The position numbers and the translations under genes were made by a program. The notes under the pieces are model-generated. The model ran no database searches. It was not told the DNA's origin and saw only the letters and a list, made by a program, of their open reading frames with translations. Below, piece by piece: positions 22,385-33,710 of a stretch of 64,000 nucleotides of DNA. The stretch is from Paguma larvata (Eukaryota; Chordata; Mammalia; Carnivora; Viverridae): the NCBI GenBank assembly GCA_030068075.1, contig CM057826.1, forward strand, positions 47,956,558 through 48,020,557. The letters are read 5' to 3'. Position 1 is the first letter of the stretch. Each line of letters starts with the position of its first letter.

Positions 22385-23060
22385 TTTCCTTCCTTCAACA
22401 TTTATTGATTTTCTCCTCAGAACCAGACACAGTATTTAGAAATAGGAATACAATATCCAACAATAACAGGTTCCCTGCCTTCAAGGGCTCACTGGTGGGG
22501 GAGAACTACATGGTGAGGCATCACCATGCAGTGTTGAAAAGCACCAGGAAAGAGAATGTGTCTGCGAAGGCTTCTTTGAGAAGCTAATGCTGATCTTAAT
22601 CCTGAGGGAAAGTCAGAGGCAGCCAGATGAAAGCTGAGGCAAAGAGGAAGCTAAGAAGGACCTACCAGTTACTGGGGAAAACAAGTACAAAGACAAAAGC
22701 CACCTCAGAGTGCATGGCAAGTTTATGTCAGCACAAGGTGGCCCAACGCAAGGAAGAGAGTAAGAGAAATGAGGCCAGGGGAAATACTGTATGCTATGCT
22801 TCAATGCTGAAAAGCTTTGACTTTTATCTCTGGGACAATGAGAAGCCAGGTCGTCCAAGTGACAGCAAGAGAGTGAAGTCAGAAGGGTTTTTAAAAGATC
22901 ATTCTCCCTGCTGTGTAAGCAACAAATGGAGGTGGGTCAAGGTTAGAGCCAAGAGATAGCCAGGAAGTTACTGTAGCAGTCTGGGTGAGAGATGATGGTG
23001 AACCTCATTCAATCGGACAAGTTCAATGGAATGAGCGTGAGAGATGGCTAGGTGGCTCCA
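22385..23060 (+). mobile_element. Ancient mammalian interspersed repeat, long copy, family uncertain
   Basis: The order of 'tcaacatttattgattttct', 'caggttccctgccttcaagg', 'aggcttctttgagaagctaa', 'ctttgacttttatctctggg', 'gatcattctccctgctgtgt' and 'gtctgggtgagagatgatgg' fits a very common old mammalian repeat whose start looks like reversed L2 3' end. The open plus frame 22627-22959 (110 codons) is inside it and is not a gene. Confidence 0.6.
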
Positions 23061-23064
23061 GAGG

Positions 23065-23505
23065 CATGTGGGAGCTTGAACTGGTAACCTGTTAATGTAC
23101 CTTTCAGCTCGGCATTTTCAGCCTAAAGCTTCCCCAATCCCAGAAACATTACATGGTCACCAAAACCTAAGGAAACTTGGCAGTGCCCTAAAGACTGGTA
23201 TGTAATCCTTTCAGTTCCTCAAACAGGTGGGGTCCCCCTAATAAGCAAGTAACTCAATTTTCGTCCCTTCAGCTGGACCAGCCAGCATAGCAGACTGTTT
23301 ACTCTGGAGAAGCAACTTGCCATTTTTTTACCACACACATGACATGACATCTGCCTACAAACAAAAAAGAATAGGAATTCTCAAGTAGTAGAAATGCAGC
23401 AGATCCCCAAGATGTGCAAGAGTATATTTCACATTTGTCAAACAGATCTCACTGCAGTAAACAGAGATATCATAAGACATGGCATGTCGCACTAGTAATC
23501 TGACA
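23065..23505. other. Unique non-coding sequence
   Basis: Nothing recognisable is seen here. Confidence 0.5.
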
Positions 23506-23509
23506 TGTC

Positions 23510-23865
23510 AGGATCTTCGGTAACCCGCCTAGAGATGCCCTGTTGTTTACCAAAAACATCACTGGATTTTAAGTCAGGAACTTTGGTTTTTCGCTCTGGC
23601 TCATCACTAACTAGTTGTGTAAGCTTTGTGCTCCCTCGTCTTAAAATGAGGGAGACATGGGGCACTTGGCTGCCTCAGACAGTGGAGTGTGTGACTCTTT
23701 GATCTCAGGGTTATGAGTCATGTTGGGTGTAGGTATTACTTAAAATTAAATCTTTTAAAAAACAAAATAATGTTAAGAAGAATTTTAATAAAGTAAAATA
23801 ATAAAACAAAATGAAGGAGATAGGATAAAATATCTTTAAGATTCTTTGCAACCCAAAGACTGTTA
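23510..23865 (+). mobile_element. MIR SINE split by a later SINE
   Basis: The left part has 'actggattttaagtcaggaa', 'ctctggctcatcactaacta' and 'gttgtgtaagctttgtgctc'. After the insertion at 23656-23807 the MIR resumes with 'ggagataggataaaatatct' and 'ttaagattctttgca'. The copy is clearly older than the inserted SINE. Confidence 0.7.
23656..23807 (+). mobile_element. Short old CAN-SINE (SINEC_old-like)
   Basis: 'ggggcacttggctgcctcag', 'gactctttgatctcagggtt' and 'gttgggtgtaggtattactt' are the diagnostic blocks of the short old carnivoran SINE that lacks the CT-rich middle. A long A-rich tail follows. The near-identical 13-mers 'aaaatgagggaga' (23643-23655) and 'aaaatgaaggaga' (23808-23820) are the target-site repeats. 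Confidence 0.85.
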
Positions 23866-23869
23866 GTTA

Positions 23870-25470
23870 TCAAACGTTTTTGTTTTAACTGCAGTTACAG
23901 GATCCCCAAGGCAGAGAAGCTCTGAAGTGGCACTTCGAACCTCCTGTCCCTTCACAACTATAGCAATCCTCTTACATCTTTCATACACAGTATTTGTTTA
24001 AAGAAAGGTTATTTAAAAAAAAAAAAGCTTGTAAACTTGTGCTCAACGTATTTGCATATTTTCTTAAAGATCCCAATTGTACTTTCATTCTTCTCTAGAA
24101 AGATTAATATTATCCAGAAGTTTAGGGTTTAATGGAGAGTAAAGATTGTTCTGCAGCTTTGGATCTTTGCAATTGTCTTTTTTTTTTTAATCCATACAGT
24201 TAAATCTCAGTGATTCACAGATGCAAATTCTGTGTTTATCCCAACCTCTAAGCCTTCTGTGGCATTTGAGTTTATAACAGCTTTTGTAAATGTTGATTTA
24301 AGATTTGGGATTAAAGTAGGAACACACCACCTGTCTTAAAGTTGACATAAATGTTATAAAATGGGATGCTACACTTTTTCTAATCCTTGTCTCCAACCAG
24401 ACCCATATGTAAATTTCACACAGTAGTATTTAGTAGCATAATTAATCCCTACTTTATGTTATGAGTAATATTTCCTATTCCCGACCCTGTAACGTCCTTT
24501 AAGAAGATCCATGTTCCAATTAGACTAGCCCATCGGCACTCTTTTAATGAGCAGATTAATCATTCAGATGGGTACAACGGTGTCATCACAGGTTTTAAAT
24601 ATGATAATCTACATCCTAATAGTGCTGCAAAGCCTTGGCTTAGAGCAAAAAAGGTAGACAAAATTGGTGAGAGTTTCATTTTGTTCTCTATCTGGGACAA
24701 TGCAGGGCACAGGAAACCTTGAGTAATGCAGAGGGGAAGATTTAGGAAAGTACTCATAATTCAGCTACAACAATTATTTCTGGGGGAAGTCACATTTCTT
24801 GGCTCCCTAAAGCACATGCTGGTATGTTCAACTTTGACGTGGGGAAAATTTTTCATATTTTCTTGGCCAAATAGCTTTTCTTTTAGAACTCTACTCCCAA
24901 CACTCCCTTCTGAGAAAGGGTAGAGGAAGGGAACTTCCACAGGAGAGCAGTTTTAAAATAGTTTTCATCAAGCCTGACCCATATTGATCAAATGGTTCCC
25001 CCACAGAAGTACGACAGGGAAAAAAAAAAATCTTTCCAATTTGACTACTGCCTTTTCACACAGGCTTATAGAAAACCACTTATTTTTCTCTGCCTTCATT
25101 TCTCCACTCTACAAAAGCAGCATTATAGCCAAATCTCAAAGAGCATCAGTTCTCTGGGCAACGCAGGGCAAAGCCATTGAAAAATAGACTCACAGAGAGA
25201 AATATCAATAAACCAGAATTCACTATAAATGATTCACCCGGAAAAAAGTATACTCTTAGAAGACAACTAATACACCCAAAAAATCCTCAAAACAAATACA
25301 TTTTCTTTTCCATACCTCTTAGGGTTTTATCATTATTACCCTGAAACCAAGTTCTACTATGTTATCTTAAACTGATACCCAGTTTCCCTTTGGTTAAACT
25401 TGTCCCCGCAGAGAGGCACCTGGCTTGGTCTTGAAAATAAGGTCAGAATCATCTTCTCAGACAAGCAAGT
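23870..25470. other. Unique non-coding sequence
   Basis: AT-rich, with short A and T runs. No gene, and no repeat large enough to name. Confidence 0.5.
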
Positions 25471-25479
25471 CATGGTTAC

Positions 25480-25606
25480 TTTTTTTTTTTTAATTGAAGT
25501 GTAGTCAACATACAGCATTATATTAGTTTCAGGTGTACAACACAGTGATTGACAATTCTATATATTATGCTATGCTCACTGTGATAAGTGTAGTTACCAT
25601 CTGCCA
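25480..25606 (-). mobile_element. 127-bp L1 3' stub, minus strand
   Basis: A T run is followed by 'aattgaagtgtagtcaacat', 'acagcattatattagtttca' and 'ggtgtacaacacagtgattg', the reverse complement of an L1 3' end. The nine-base repeats 'catggttac' at 25471-25479 and 25607-25615 flank it. It is an extremely 5'-truncated insertion. Confidence 0.85.
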
Positions 25607-25615
25607 CATGGTTAC

Positions 25616-25945
25616 GTTTTTAATACAAATAGCTGAAGGCCAATTCATCTGTAACTACAGCAAGGGTTAGCTGCCAAGAAATCTCCAAAGAGAACATAGG
25701 CTGACTTGAGCAGATAGTGAAGGATAGTAACTTAGGGCAGATGTCAAGTATATGATAAAGGAAGATAATGGGATGGTGCTGTTAATATGCTCAGGGTAAC
25801 CCCAGGTTCATCAGCAGCATCTGTAATAACAACCCAAGTTTCTGGATCTACACAGATAAAAAGCCCTTTCAGGAAATAAGACATTGAGAGAGAAGTACTT
25901 GAATGGGGGCTGGGAACATTGCTCCACTGCTCTTCAGCGATAGCT
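25616..25945. other. Unique non-coding sequence
   Basis: The 78-codon minus-strand frame at 25744-25980 has no recognisable domain and runs into an L2 remnant. Confidence 0.5.
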
Positions 25946-25949
25946 TCAT

Positions 25950-26050
25950 CCAATCCACTTAACAAATGCATCTTGAGCATCTCGAAGAGCTAGCTAGGCA
26001 CTGTATACACAGCAGTGCATGAGATACACAGATCCCTCCCACATTGTTCC
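25950..26050 (-). mobile_element. L2 3' end fragment, minus strand
   Basis: 'cttaacaaatgcatcttgag', 'catctcgaagagctagctag' and 'gcactgtatacacagcagtg' follow the reversed L2 tail. Confidence 0.6.
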
Positions 26051-26054
26051 ATAT

Positions 26055-28195
26055 AGCTCTGTTTCTGCTTACAGGAGGAAAACTATTCTTATTTCAGAAA
26101 GGCTGAACTAAAAGTCTTCACTACTATCAAGATCCTTGTTCCAGACAAATTTCCTCTGAAGTGTCATGCCCATATCCACCTCCGAGTCTTTCAACACATT
26201 TCGTATCAAAACCTGCTCTTAAGAGAAACTTACGCTAAAGTTTAAGTATCGAGTATATGCTTGGAAGGGGAAAGAGAGTTATGTATTTAGTCAGAAGCCA
26301 GAGAATCAATATGCTAGGATTTCATACAGCAGCAAGATCAGAAAAAAATTTAGGCAGGGAAAAACAGTTGTAAGGTGGTTTGGAGGAATAAGAAAGGGAG
26401 GAGGTGTTTCCTGCTCCAATACCCTAGATTTATCACTTGGGAAGTTTCTCAAGACACACATTAACCCTTCTTCCTGTATATAGAGTCCCCACCATGAATA
26501 AACATGAATTCTGTCAGTTTCTTCCTAGGACAGTAATTCTGAAAAAAGTACCGAAGAGCCAATTTCCAAAAATCATGAGTTTCAAAAGGTTTGTGAACAA
26601 ATATTGATGCTATTAAGAATTATGGCTTAGCATCTGTCCATGGGGAAAAAAAATTTTTTTAATCTAGAAGACCTTCCCTGAAATGTGAATTACAAGTGCA
26701 ATCCAAACACACTTGTCTTTTCTCCAGTAGGTTTAACTCATCCCTGTTAAGTACCACGTCATGGAAAAACACATGTCAACAACTACAAATAATTGTAAAA
26801 AAATAATTATAAATTAGTTCTAGATGTCTAAGTCTGCTATTCATTTAATGCCTCCACGGAGATCCTAGTCCAAGAAGAGTTAATCAAGCATAGCGGCTTC
26901 CTAATCAGAACAGTGAACTAATGATCCTATTTCTGAGTAATACCAGTCAGATAAAGCTCTCAAAAGGTAGTTAACATCACTTTGGTGGAAGGGAATGACA
27001 AGTGCAAGTCCTAGTAGGGGTAATGCATCATTCATGCCCCCTCTCATTCTGACATTTTAACGTTATCTTGTTTTACTGTGTCGGCCTAACACTGCCACTG
27101 CTGGCAAATTAAACTGTGAACTTACAAAGTGGGTGGCAATAAATACAAATTATGAGAGTTCAAAAGATGTCCCTGGAGGTGCACTTCGAGACACAGAATG
27201 TCTCTGGCTTTTCTGTCACATAGCAATAGATGAGAGACAAAGTAGAACAGGCATTTTTGGAGGTGGAAAAAAGGAGAGAGTAAAAGAATTAACTAACTGA
27301 TGATAAAAAGGAGATGAAAATAAAGAGAAAACACATGTTATAAAAACTAGCTTGAAGAACACACCAATGAAAAAGGGAAGGAAAAACTAGGTAAGTCCAG
27401 AAAAACTAGGTAAACATCAAAGGTCTTAGTCTATCGAATCTTCTATGTAAATAACTTTGAAGATCTATTTTGAAATTGAGGGTGGTATCTATACATTATC
27501 AAAAATAATAGCCAAGTATTCTAAGTAAAATTTACAATGAGAAAATGTTCATCGATGCCATGATTCTTGCTCATCTTATAATGTTGACAAAGGAAATCTG
27601 AACCACAGTCTCTACCTCCTTTCCCAGCCTGGCAAAGAAAGACATAAAGAGAAAACACGCCTCTTTAAAGTAATTCTGGGTGGACCAGACTAGCACGGAT
27701 GCCACTGAAAATATAAATATCAAGTGTATATCAGGAAGCAGTCGTAGACCAAGAAAGACGGTTCTCAGGAGTCTTAATTTCTACAAGAATTCCATGTGCG
27801 TTTTTGGTCAACACATCCTCAAGGGTTAATGAGCAAAATTAGGGAGAGGAGAACAAAAATTAAAATGTCTCTACGAAGTCCGTTGGGGGCTTTGCCAACT
27901 TAAAATGGCTACGATGATGGTCAGAAATATACCCCAAACAAAAGAAATATGCCCTTTTTAAGCACATTGAAAAAAAAAAATACCTAACAAGTACAATCAG
28001 AGATCAGATTTTTTAATATTGCCTAACATTGAGACTTTTGCTTCCAATTTGGTCGAGTTCCACTAATGAATCTTATAAAATATTTTATCTGCCTATTCCA
28101 TGCCCACAAACCACTCACAGGAGACCGGGAAATCATCATTTCTTCCAGAGTGCACATATCAGTTGGGCCATATGCAACAGCGGTCTGTTTATTTT
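26055..28195. other. Unique non-coding sequence
   Basis: No gene and no recognisable repeat over 2.1 kb apart from the 20-base motif at 26847-26866 and short homopolymers near 26645 and 27970. Confidence 0.5.
26847..26866 (+). repeat. Dispersed 20-base motif, copy 3
   Basis: 'aatgcctccacggagatcct' differs from copy 2 by one base. It lies 11 kb from the other two copies in unique sequence. Confidence 0.6.
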
Positions 28196-28201
28196 TCCCA
28201 T

Positions 28202-28500
28202 AAACCACCAGTTTCATAGAAACTCATTAGCATCACCTGTGTTAATTACACTAGCAAACCAATCAACAGCTCCTTCTTAATTAGGTTTTCTTTATTAAAG
28301 CCGGAAATTGCCAAGGAGACAAAAGTCACCTGGGGAAATTATGTGAAAAGGAGTGTTTATGCCAAATTACACACTAAAATAATAATAAAATAGCCTGGTT
28401 TGTTTACAGGAAAAGGAAACAATATTAATATTCAAGGTCACTGGCACACTCCTTATTAATTATTCTCGTTATATTAAATTGTGATCATTTCTGCTTCAAG
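28202..28500. promoter_or_regulatory. Candidate enhancer: TAATTA, E-box and forkhead-type cores
   Basis: The stretch carries the E-box CACCTG at 28234-28239, 'gttaattac' at 28241-28249, 'cttaattagg' near 28276, the forkhead-type TGTTTAC at 28401-28407 and 'tattaattattctcg' near 28453. It is free of repeats. Function and conservation are inferred from motif density only. Confidence 0.3.
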
Positions 28501-28504
28501 AGGG

Positions 28505-29785
28505 TTGGCTTATAGAAAGTCTTTGTACTCAAAGTTGACTCACATCAGATTTTAATGGCTGTGGTCAGCGATTATGACTTGCTTATTCCATAAACACGAG
28601 CACCCACAGGTTAAAGCAGTTAATACTAATTTCATGAGCTCATGTCCCAACTGTAACTCAAAATCCAGTATGTCTGTTAGTAAACCTAGGAAGGCATATA
28701 AAAATCTACTATGAAAGGAAAAGATACACATGTGACTCTTGGAATTTGCAATTCACCTAAAAGAGAAAGGAAAAAAGACTTCCAACCATATTCCTCTCAC
28801 TTCCAAGAGCCTTTCAGCAGAGGGGGGTGGTCGCAGCACTGAGAACACAAAAGCGGCTTTTTAGAAACAGATTCTTTCTCCAAGGTTAGACTTATGGGGA
28901 GGTTCCCCTGGGACATTTAAATGAAGCCTGGCCAAAGGAGTAGAAAGTAGATTGCAGGGAGCTTCCTGTTCTGGTTGTGCGGAGGTGGAGAGGGAGGGGC
29001 AATACTGGGCAGCCTAATAGGCCTTTTCATCTTCAATTGACTATAATGCTAAGTACATTTGTCGTGGACTCAAAATCTATCTTCGGAATAATGAAATCTA
29101 GGCACACCCATCTATAAAGTGGGAATAACAATACTTAACCTGATTCTTGCAGGAGGAATTTGTTTGTATTTAGAAAGTACTTTGAGGATGAAAATCACTG
29201 AGTAAATGGTATTTGTTCTTATGCCTACTGGTCCTGGAAAATAGCCTGTCCAAGGAGGCCTGCAAATTCTGGCTCTCTATGGCCAAATGAGTGACTGTAA
29301 AAAGTCAGCTAGGTTCGGGAGCTGGATCTCCAAGAAAAGCAAACGTGGATTTTAGCAAGCAAACATCAAGGAAACTACTTTTCAGCATCAAGCTCCAGGA
29401 GCCAATAGTACAGCTCTCAATGGTTCCCTTCTTAGGGTCTTCTTTGCTTTTGCTTGGGTTACCACACACCTCCCAACTCAGGTCAAGGCATAGAGACTCG
29501 CTGATTGTTCTTGATGAATATTCACTGGAAATCAAGAAGGAGAGTTTGCTCCAAGTCTCACAAGGACCTCTTTGTTTCCTAGAACAAATGCCGTAGAAGG
29601 GAATTGCCAAGGAGAAGACCAAAAGACCACAAGAAAAGACACTGCAAACGGTCTCAAAGCCTGAAGAGGTTCAAATACCAGAAGATTTTTGCTGTGGCCT
29701 CTAAAAAGTCCAGTAAACCAACATCCATTCAGCTTTGTCTTCAAGAGCTAAGTAAGATTCTAGAGATACTCTCTCACCTCCACCT
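28505..29785. other. Unique non-coding sequence
   Basis: No supported gene. Overlapping frames on both strands at 29291-29744 cancel each other as evidence, and none shows a known domain. Confidence 0.5.
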
Positions 29786-29804
29786 GTTAAAAGTGCAGAG
29801 AACC

Positions 29805-30007
29805 AGGCTCAGTCAGTTGAGCATCGACTTCGGCTCAGGTCGTGACCTCACGGTTTGTGAGTTCGAGCCCCACGTCGGGCTCTGTGCTGACAGCTCAGAG
29901 CCCGGAGCCTGCTTCCAGTTTCTGTGTCTCCCTCTCTCTGCCCCTCCCCTGCTTGTGCTCTGTCTCTGTCTCTCTCAAAAATAAACATTGGAAAATTAAA
30001 AAAAAAA
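29805..30007 (+). mobile_element. Cat-type CAN-SINE, slightly 5'-truncated
   Basis: The copy lacks about the first dozen head bases, starting at 'aggctcagtcagttgagcat'. It then follows the young cat consensus: 'cgtcgggctctgtgctgaca', 'cagagcccggagcctgcttc' and 'tctctcaaaaataaacattg'. The 16-base repeats 'aaaagtgcagagaacc' flank it exactly (29789-29804 and 30007-30022). Overlapping open frames at 29604-30126 read through the SINE and are not genes. Confidence 0.95.
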
Positions 30008-30024
30008 AAAGTGCAGAGAACCTG

Positions 30025-30770
30025 GAGTCCATAACTTTGGAATTACTGTCTAGTATTGAGAGATTAATATTAAAGATTAATTTCAGAAGAATTATCACCC
30101 TGATGCTAGAAAGGGAAATAGAATAAGGACACTTCTTATGGGTAACAAAGTATTAGGTATGGATAGCAAAATATTTCCTCTTCTTGATCAGCTTGTTAAT
30201 TGCCATCGTGATTTTTTAACCTTCCTTTTAGAGATCCCACTAGTTTCTCTAAAGAATAAAACTTCAGCTTACACAAAAGCTAAGGTGTCTGAGCTGAGTC
30301 CCCATGACTGACTGATGACCTTTGTAAAAAGGTGCTTATCGAGACAGGCCATTGTCTTGGCTGCCCACCTCAATCTGCATCCCCAGCTGCTCCTTCTCCC
30401 TCCCCTCTCTTTCACCCTCCCAGCTGGGTACCTTGTCACTCAAACTTCAGCTGAGTTTATTTCATTCGCCCTACCCATATAGCACACGCGCTGCATATTT
30501 CAGTATATAATTGTCACACAACTAAATAGACCATTCAGAAAGAATTTTAGCAATAAGGTTATCAAAGCAAATCCTTAAAGGGTGAAAAGGAATTGTTCCA
30601 AAATGCGTCTTTATGAATTAAGATCAGCTTAAAACTCCTGTTAGTGGACCTGACTCAGAAGCCATTCTAAAAAAAAAAAAAAAAAAAAACAATGAATCTT
30701 AAGTTGCAGCGGTTTTACGGTTTCACTCAAGAAACACCAAGAGACCAGGAAATGCTTCCCTTTAGTTTAG
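30025..30770. other. Unique non-coding sequence with a 19-base A run
   Basis: No gene seen. An A run lies near 30670-30689 without a recognisable retroelement body upstream. Confidence 0.5.
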
Positions 30771-30774
30771 GATT

Positions 30775-31425
30775 TATTTACTTATATTGTTAATGACTAG
30801 GTGGACCTCTTCATCACTGCCTAAAACCTTCTCATCTATTTGTCCTCTCTTTCCAATGGCTTCCCATCTCATGCAGAGTAAAGACCCAAAATCTTCATAT
30901 GGCCTCAGGGCCCCCAAAGTGGCGCCATGATGCCTCTGGCAGCATCACCTTCCTATCTCTTCCTTGCTTGTTCTGTTCCAATCACACTGTCCTCCTTACT
31001 CTTCCTCAAGCCTCTAGACACACACTTCTTTCAGGGCCTCACCTCACTCTGCTCTGACTTCACTTCCCCTACACATCTGCCCACTCCCTCTGCTCTTTCG
31101 GGTCTTTACTCAACTAGCAATCTATCAGCGAGGTTTTTCTGGTTACTGTATTTCAAATAGCAATGCCAATCCCGCCCCAAATGCTCCCTTTCCCTATTTC
31201 CTGAATTATTTTCCTCAGTAGAATTCATCACCACCTGATGTCCTGGATATTTTACTTGTTTACTAGTTTACTTGTTTACCATGAAAATGTAAGCTCCATG
31301 TGGGCAGGGAACTGTTTTGTTTTGTTTGTTTTGTTTTGTTTTTACTATTTCATTCATGCTGGACTCCCAGTGCCTAGACCAGTCTGTATCCTAGGAGTAC
31401 TTAATAAATATTTGTTGAAAGAACA
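30775..31425 (+). mobile_element. L2 LINE 3' end, about 650 bp
   Basis: 'ccaatggcttcccatctcat' near 30853, 'tctgttccaatcacactgtc', 'gtaagctccatgtgggcagg' near 31289, 'cccagtgcctagaccagt' and 'acttaataaatatttgttga' follow L2 in order from the end of ORF2 to the tail. A TTTTG microsatellite has expanded inside it. The 77-codon frame at 30927-31160 is within the L2 and probably reflects its old coding end. Confidence 0.9.
31313..31342 (+). repeat. (TTTTG)n microsatellite
   Basis: About six TTTTG or TTTG units lie within the L2 3' UTR. Confidence 0.85.
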
Positions 31426-31489
31426 AAAGAATTAAGGAGGAAAGGAAAGTCAGGGAGAAAGGATATTATTCCTACTCCTTGCTGCATCC

Positions 31490-31905
31490 TGTCTTTCATT
31501 TCTCCTTCCATTTTCTTTCCCTTTTCCTTCCCACTCTTCTGCTCTAGAATATTCTTCTGCATCCTGTCACTCCAATGCCACCCCTGTTACCTGCTTAACC
31601 CTCCTTCTTTCTTCACCATCTTCTTGGGCATTTCCCTGGCCTCTCAAACCAGGTCAAATCACCACACACACTCCATCACTTCCATTAGACAGACCCTACA
31701 AAACCAACAAAATATTTGGTGTCCTCTCTCTTACACACTTATCACATTATGGATTTCACATTTATGTGAGTGACCTTTTTCATTAAAATCTGAGCTCCAG
31801 GGCCCCAATCCTGCTAATACTGTGTAAGTGCCACAAGAACAGAACCCTATACCACAAATTACTAGCACACAGAAGGCATGCAATAACTATTTGTTGGTCA
31901 AATGA
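31490..31905 (+). mobile_element. Second L2 3' end in the same orientation
   Basis: 'ggcatttccctggcctctca' near 31627, 'cttatcacattatggatttc' near 31738, 'aatctgagctccagggcccc' near 31787 and 'acagaaggcatgcaataact' near 31868 follow the L2 3' order. Confidence 0.7.
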
Positions 31906-32069
31906 GATAAAAATGTATCCTCTGAAGTAAATATTAAGTCATGTACTATTCTTGGCTAAGCGGCCCCAGAAAAGCCTAATCACCCTTAGTAATAGTAGTG
32001 GGAGTAGTAGCCCGGTCATTCTCACTGCTATCGTACATAACATAACGTGATCTTTTGATTCTCACCACC

Positions 32070-32325
32070 TCGCCCACCTGACCTGGCACCCTTGATCATT
32101 TGTAACCCCTTGCACCCTGAGGAAAGCTGCAGACACCCTCATCTTACAATTCGCAAACCCATTCTTATTCCTAGCACACATTGCTGATGCTCCCATTCTC
32201 TCATGTATCCACTGTAGAATTTACCACTCTCTCTACCGCTCTGCCAGGTCATAAACGCAGCTTACTCTCTTCGTATCTCTAATTCCTAGCACAATGACAT
32301 ATTTGATAAAGGTCTGAATAAACCA
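32070..32325 (+). mobile_element. Possible third L2 3' end, same orientation
   Basis: 'tcttcgtatctctaattcctagcacaatg' near 32269 resembles the L2 tail block. The upstream 200 bases are pyrimidine-rich and L2-like but strongly diverged. Confidence 0.45.
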
Positions 32326-33644
32326 ACAAGTAGGTACCCTATTCTGATTGATTTCAAGCCCTCTATGATTAGATGGCAATCTATGCCTCAGAGAATGCAA
32401 AAAATCAAAGCCTTGTCTTTTAACTTTCGAAAGCATGCAAGCTTGAGGAAGAAGGTCTGGCAAATCATCCAGATCTCTAGTAACCTATGTTCACAGTCTC
32501 AAGTAAGGGTAGCCAGCAGATCCCATCTTTCATATCCTGGAGTTTCTCAATTGCCACTTGAGAGGCATTTCAAAAATCCTTAACTCTGAACCGTCTCACT
32601 TTGACAATCTGTTTTGCATAATTTTTTCAAGTATACTGATAAGAAAAAAAATCCTCATTGGAAACATATGCGGCTCTGAGATGGGTTTTTTGCAGACAAT
32701 TTCTTGAATACACACACACATTATCTCCCTGATAGGAAAGAATGGCTCTTTAAGGAGCCGTCATGATCAATCGTAAAAATACATATTTAGAACACTTTTT
32801 AAACATGTGTATTAGAAACATGTTCTAAAATGAAAACTATTTACCCAAAAGACCATAATGGTTCTGAAGAGTATTTTGTAAATCCACATCTGAGGTTTTC
32901 AGGAGGAAAAAAAGATTTCTGACCTGGGAGATCATAAAGACTTCACGAAAGCCATTAACATTTATTGTCTCTCAAGGGCTAAAATGCTGCTGGGAACATG
33001 TTTCCAGGTTAGAGGAAAACATAGCCCATTCTTCTAACAAAGGGTCTTAGATGCTTCTCTCTGTCCTGTCCCAAAGGCTGACAGACACCAGTCCATTATA
33101 CTAACTAATGGCACACTTAGAAGAAAATGCCATCCAGAAGATGTTAGCCCAGGGACCTTGACTAATGGGTACTGTCTAATATTCAAAGACCCCGTCAGCT
33201 CTGGTCACTGATGAGACATTCTCAGAGTAGTGCATTAAGACCTTGGTGGAGAAAGTCACTGTGGGAAATCCGATAGGATGAATCGGATATTTGAGGACAA
33301 AAAACACTTTTTATCCCTTTTGTCTCAAGCCTGATTCTGGAGAAAAGGGACAATTAATAATCTCACGCAAAAACCTAATCTCCTACACCTTCTGTATCTC
33401 CTTCCACAGTCCTGATCAAAGAAAGAAGCATATGAATAAGAGAGCCCTTAGTGCTTGCACTAACTACTTACTGTATGCTATATTTATTAAGGCAGGAAAA
33501 TGGCACATTTGCTGGTTAATAGGGAAAAAATCCACTCACTTCAACATGACACTGGAAATTTTCTTTAAGAGATCCAAGGGCCTGGTGAATGGCAGAAAAT
33601 ATATTGGATCGTCCCAAATTTGCAAATGCAAAAAAGAGTTGGGG

Positions 33645-33710
33645 GGTAGGGTGAAAGAAAGAGGAGAGAAAGAGAAGGGAGGAAGGGAGGGAGAAAGATG
33701 GAAAGGTATC
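33645..33710 (+). repeat. Purine-rich tract
   Basis: Mixed gaaa, gaga and ggga units, with no regular period. Confidence 0.75.

Noticed and set aside
22627..22959. 110-codon plus frame
   Set aside because: It lies wholly inside an ancient interspersed repeat.
29604..30126. 126- and 94-codon plus frames with a basic start
   Set aside because: They run into a SINE, share no domain with known proteins, and overlap each other.
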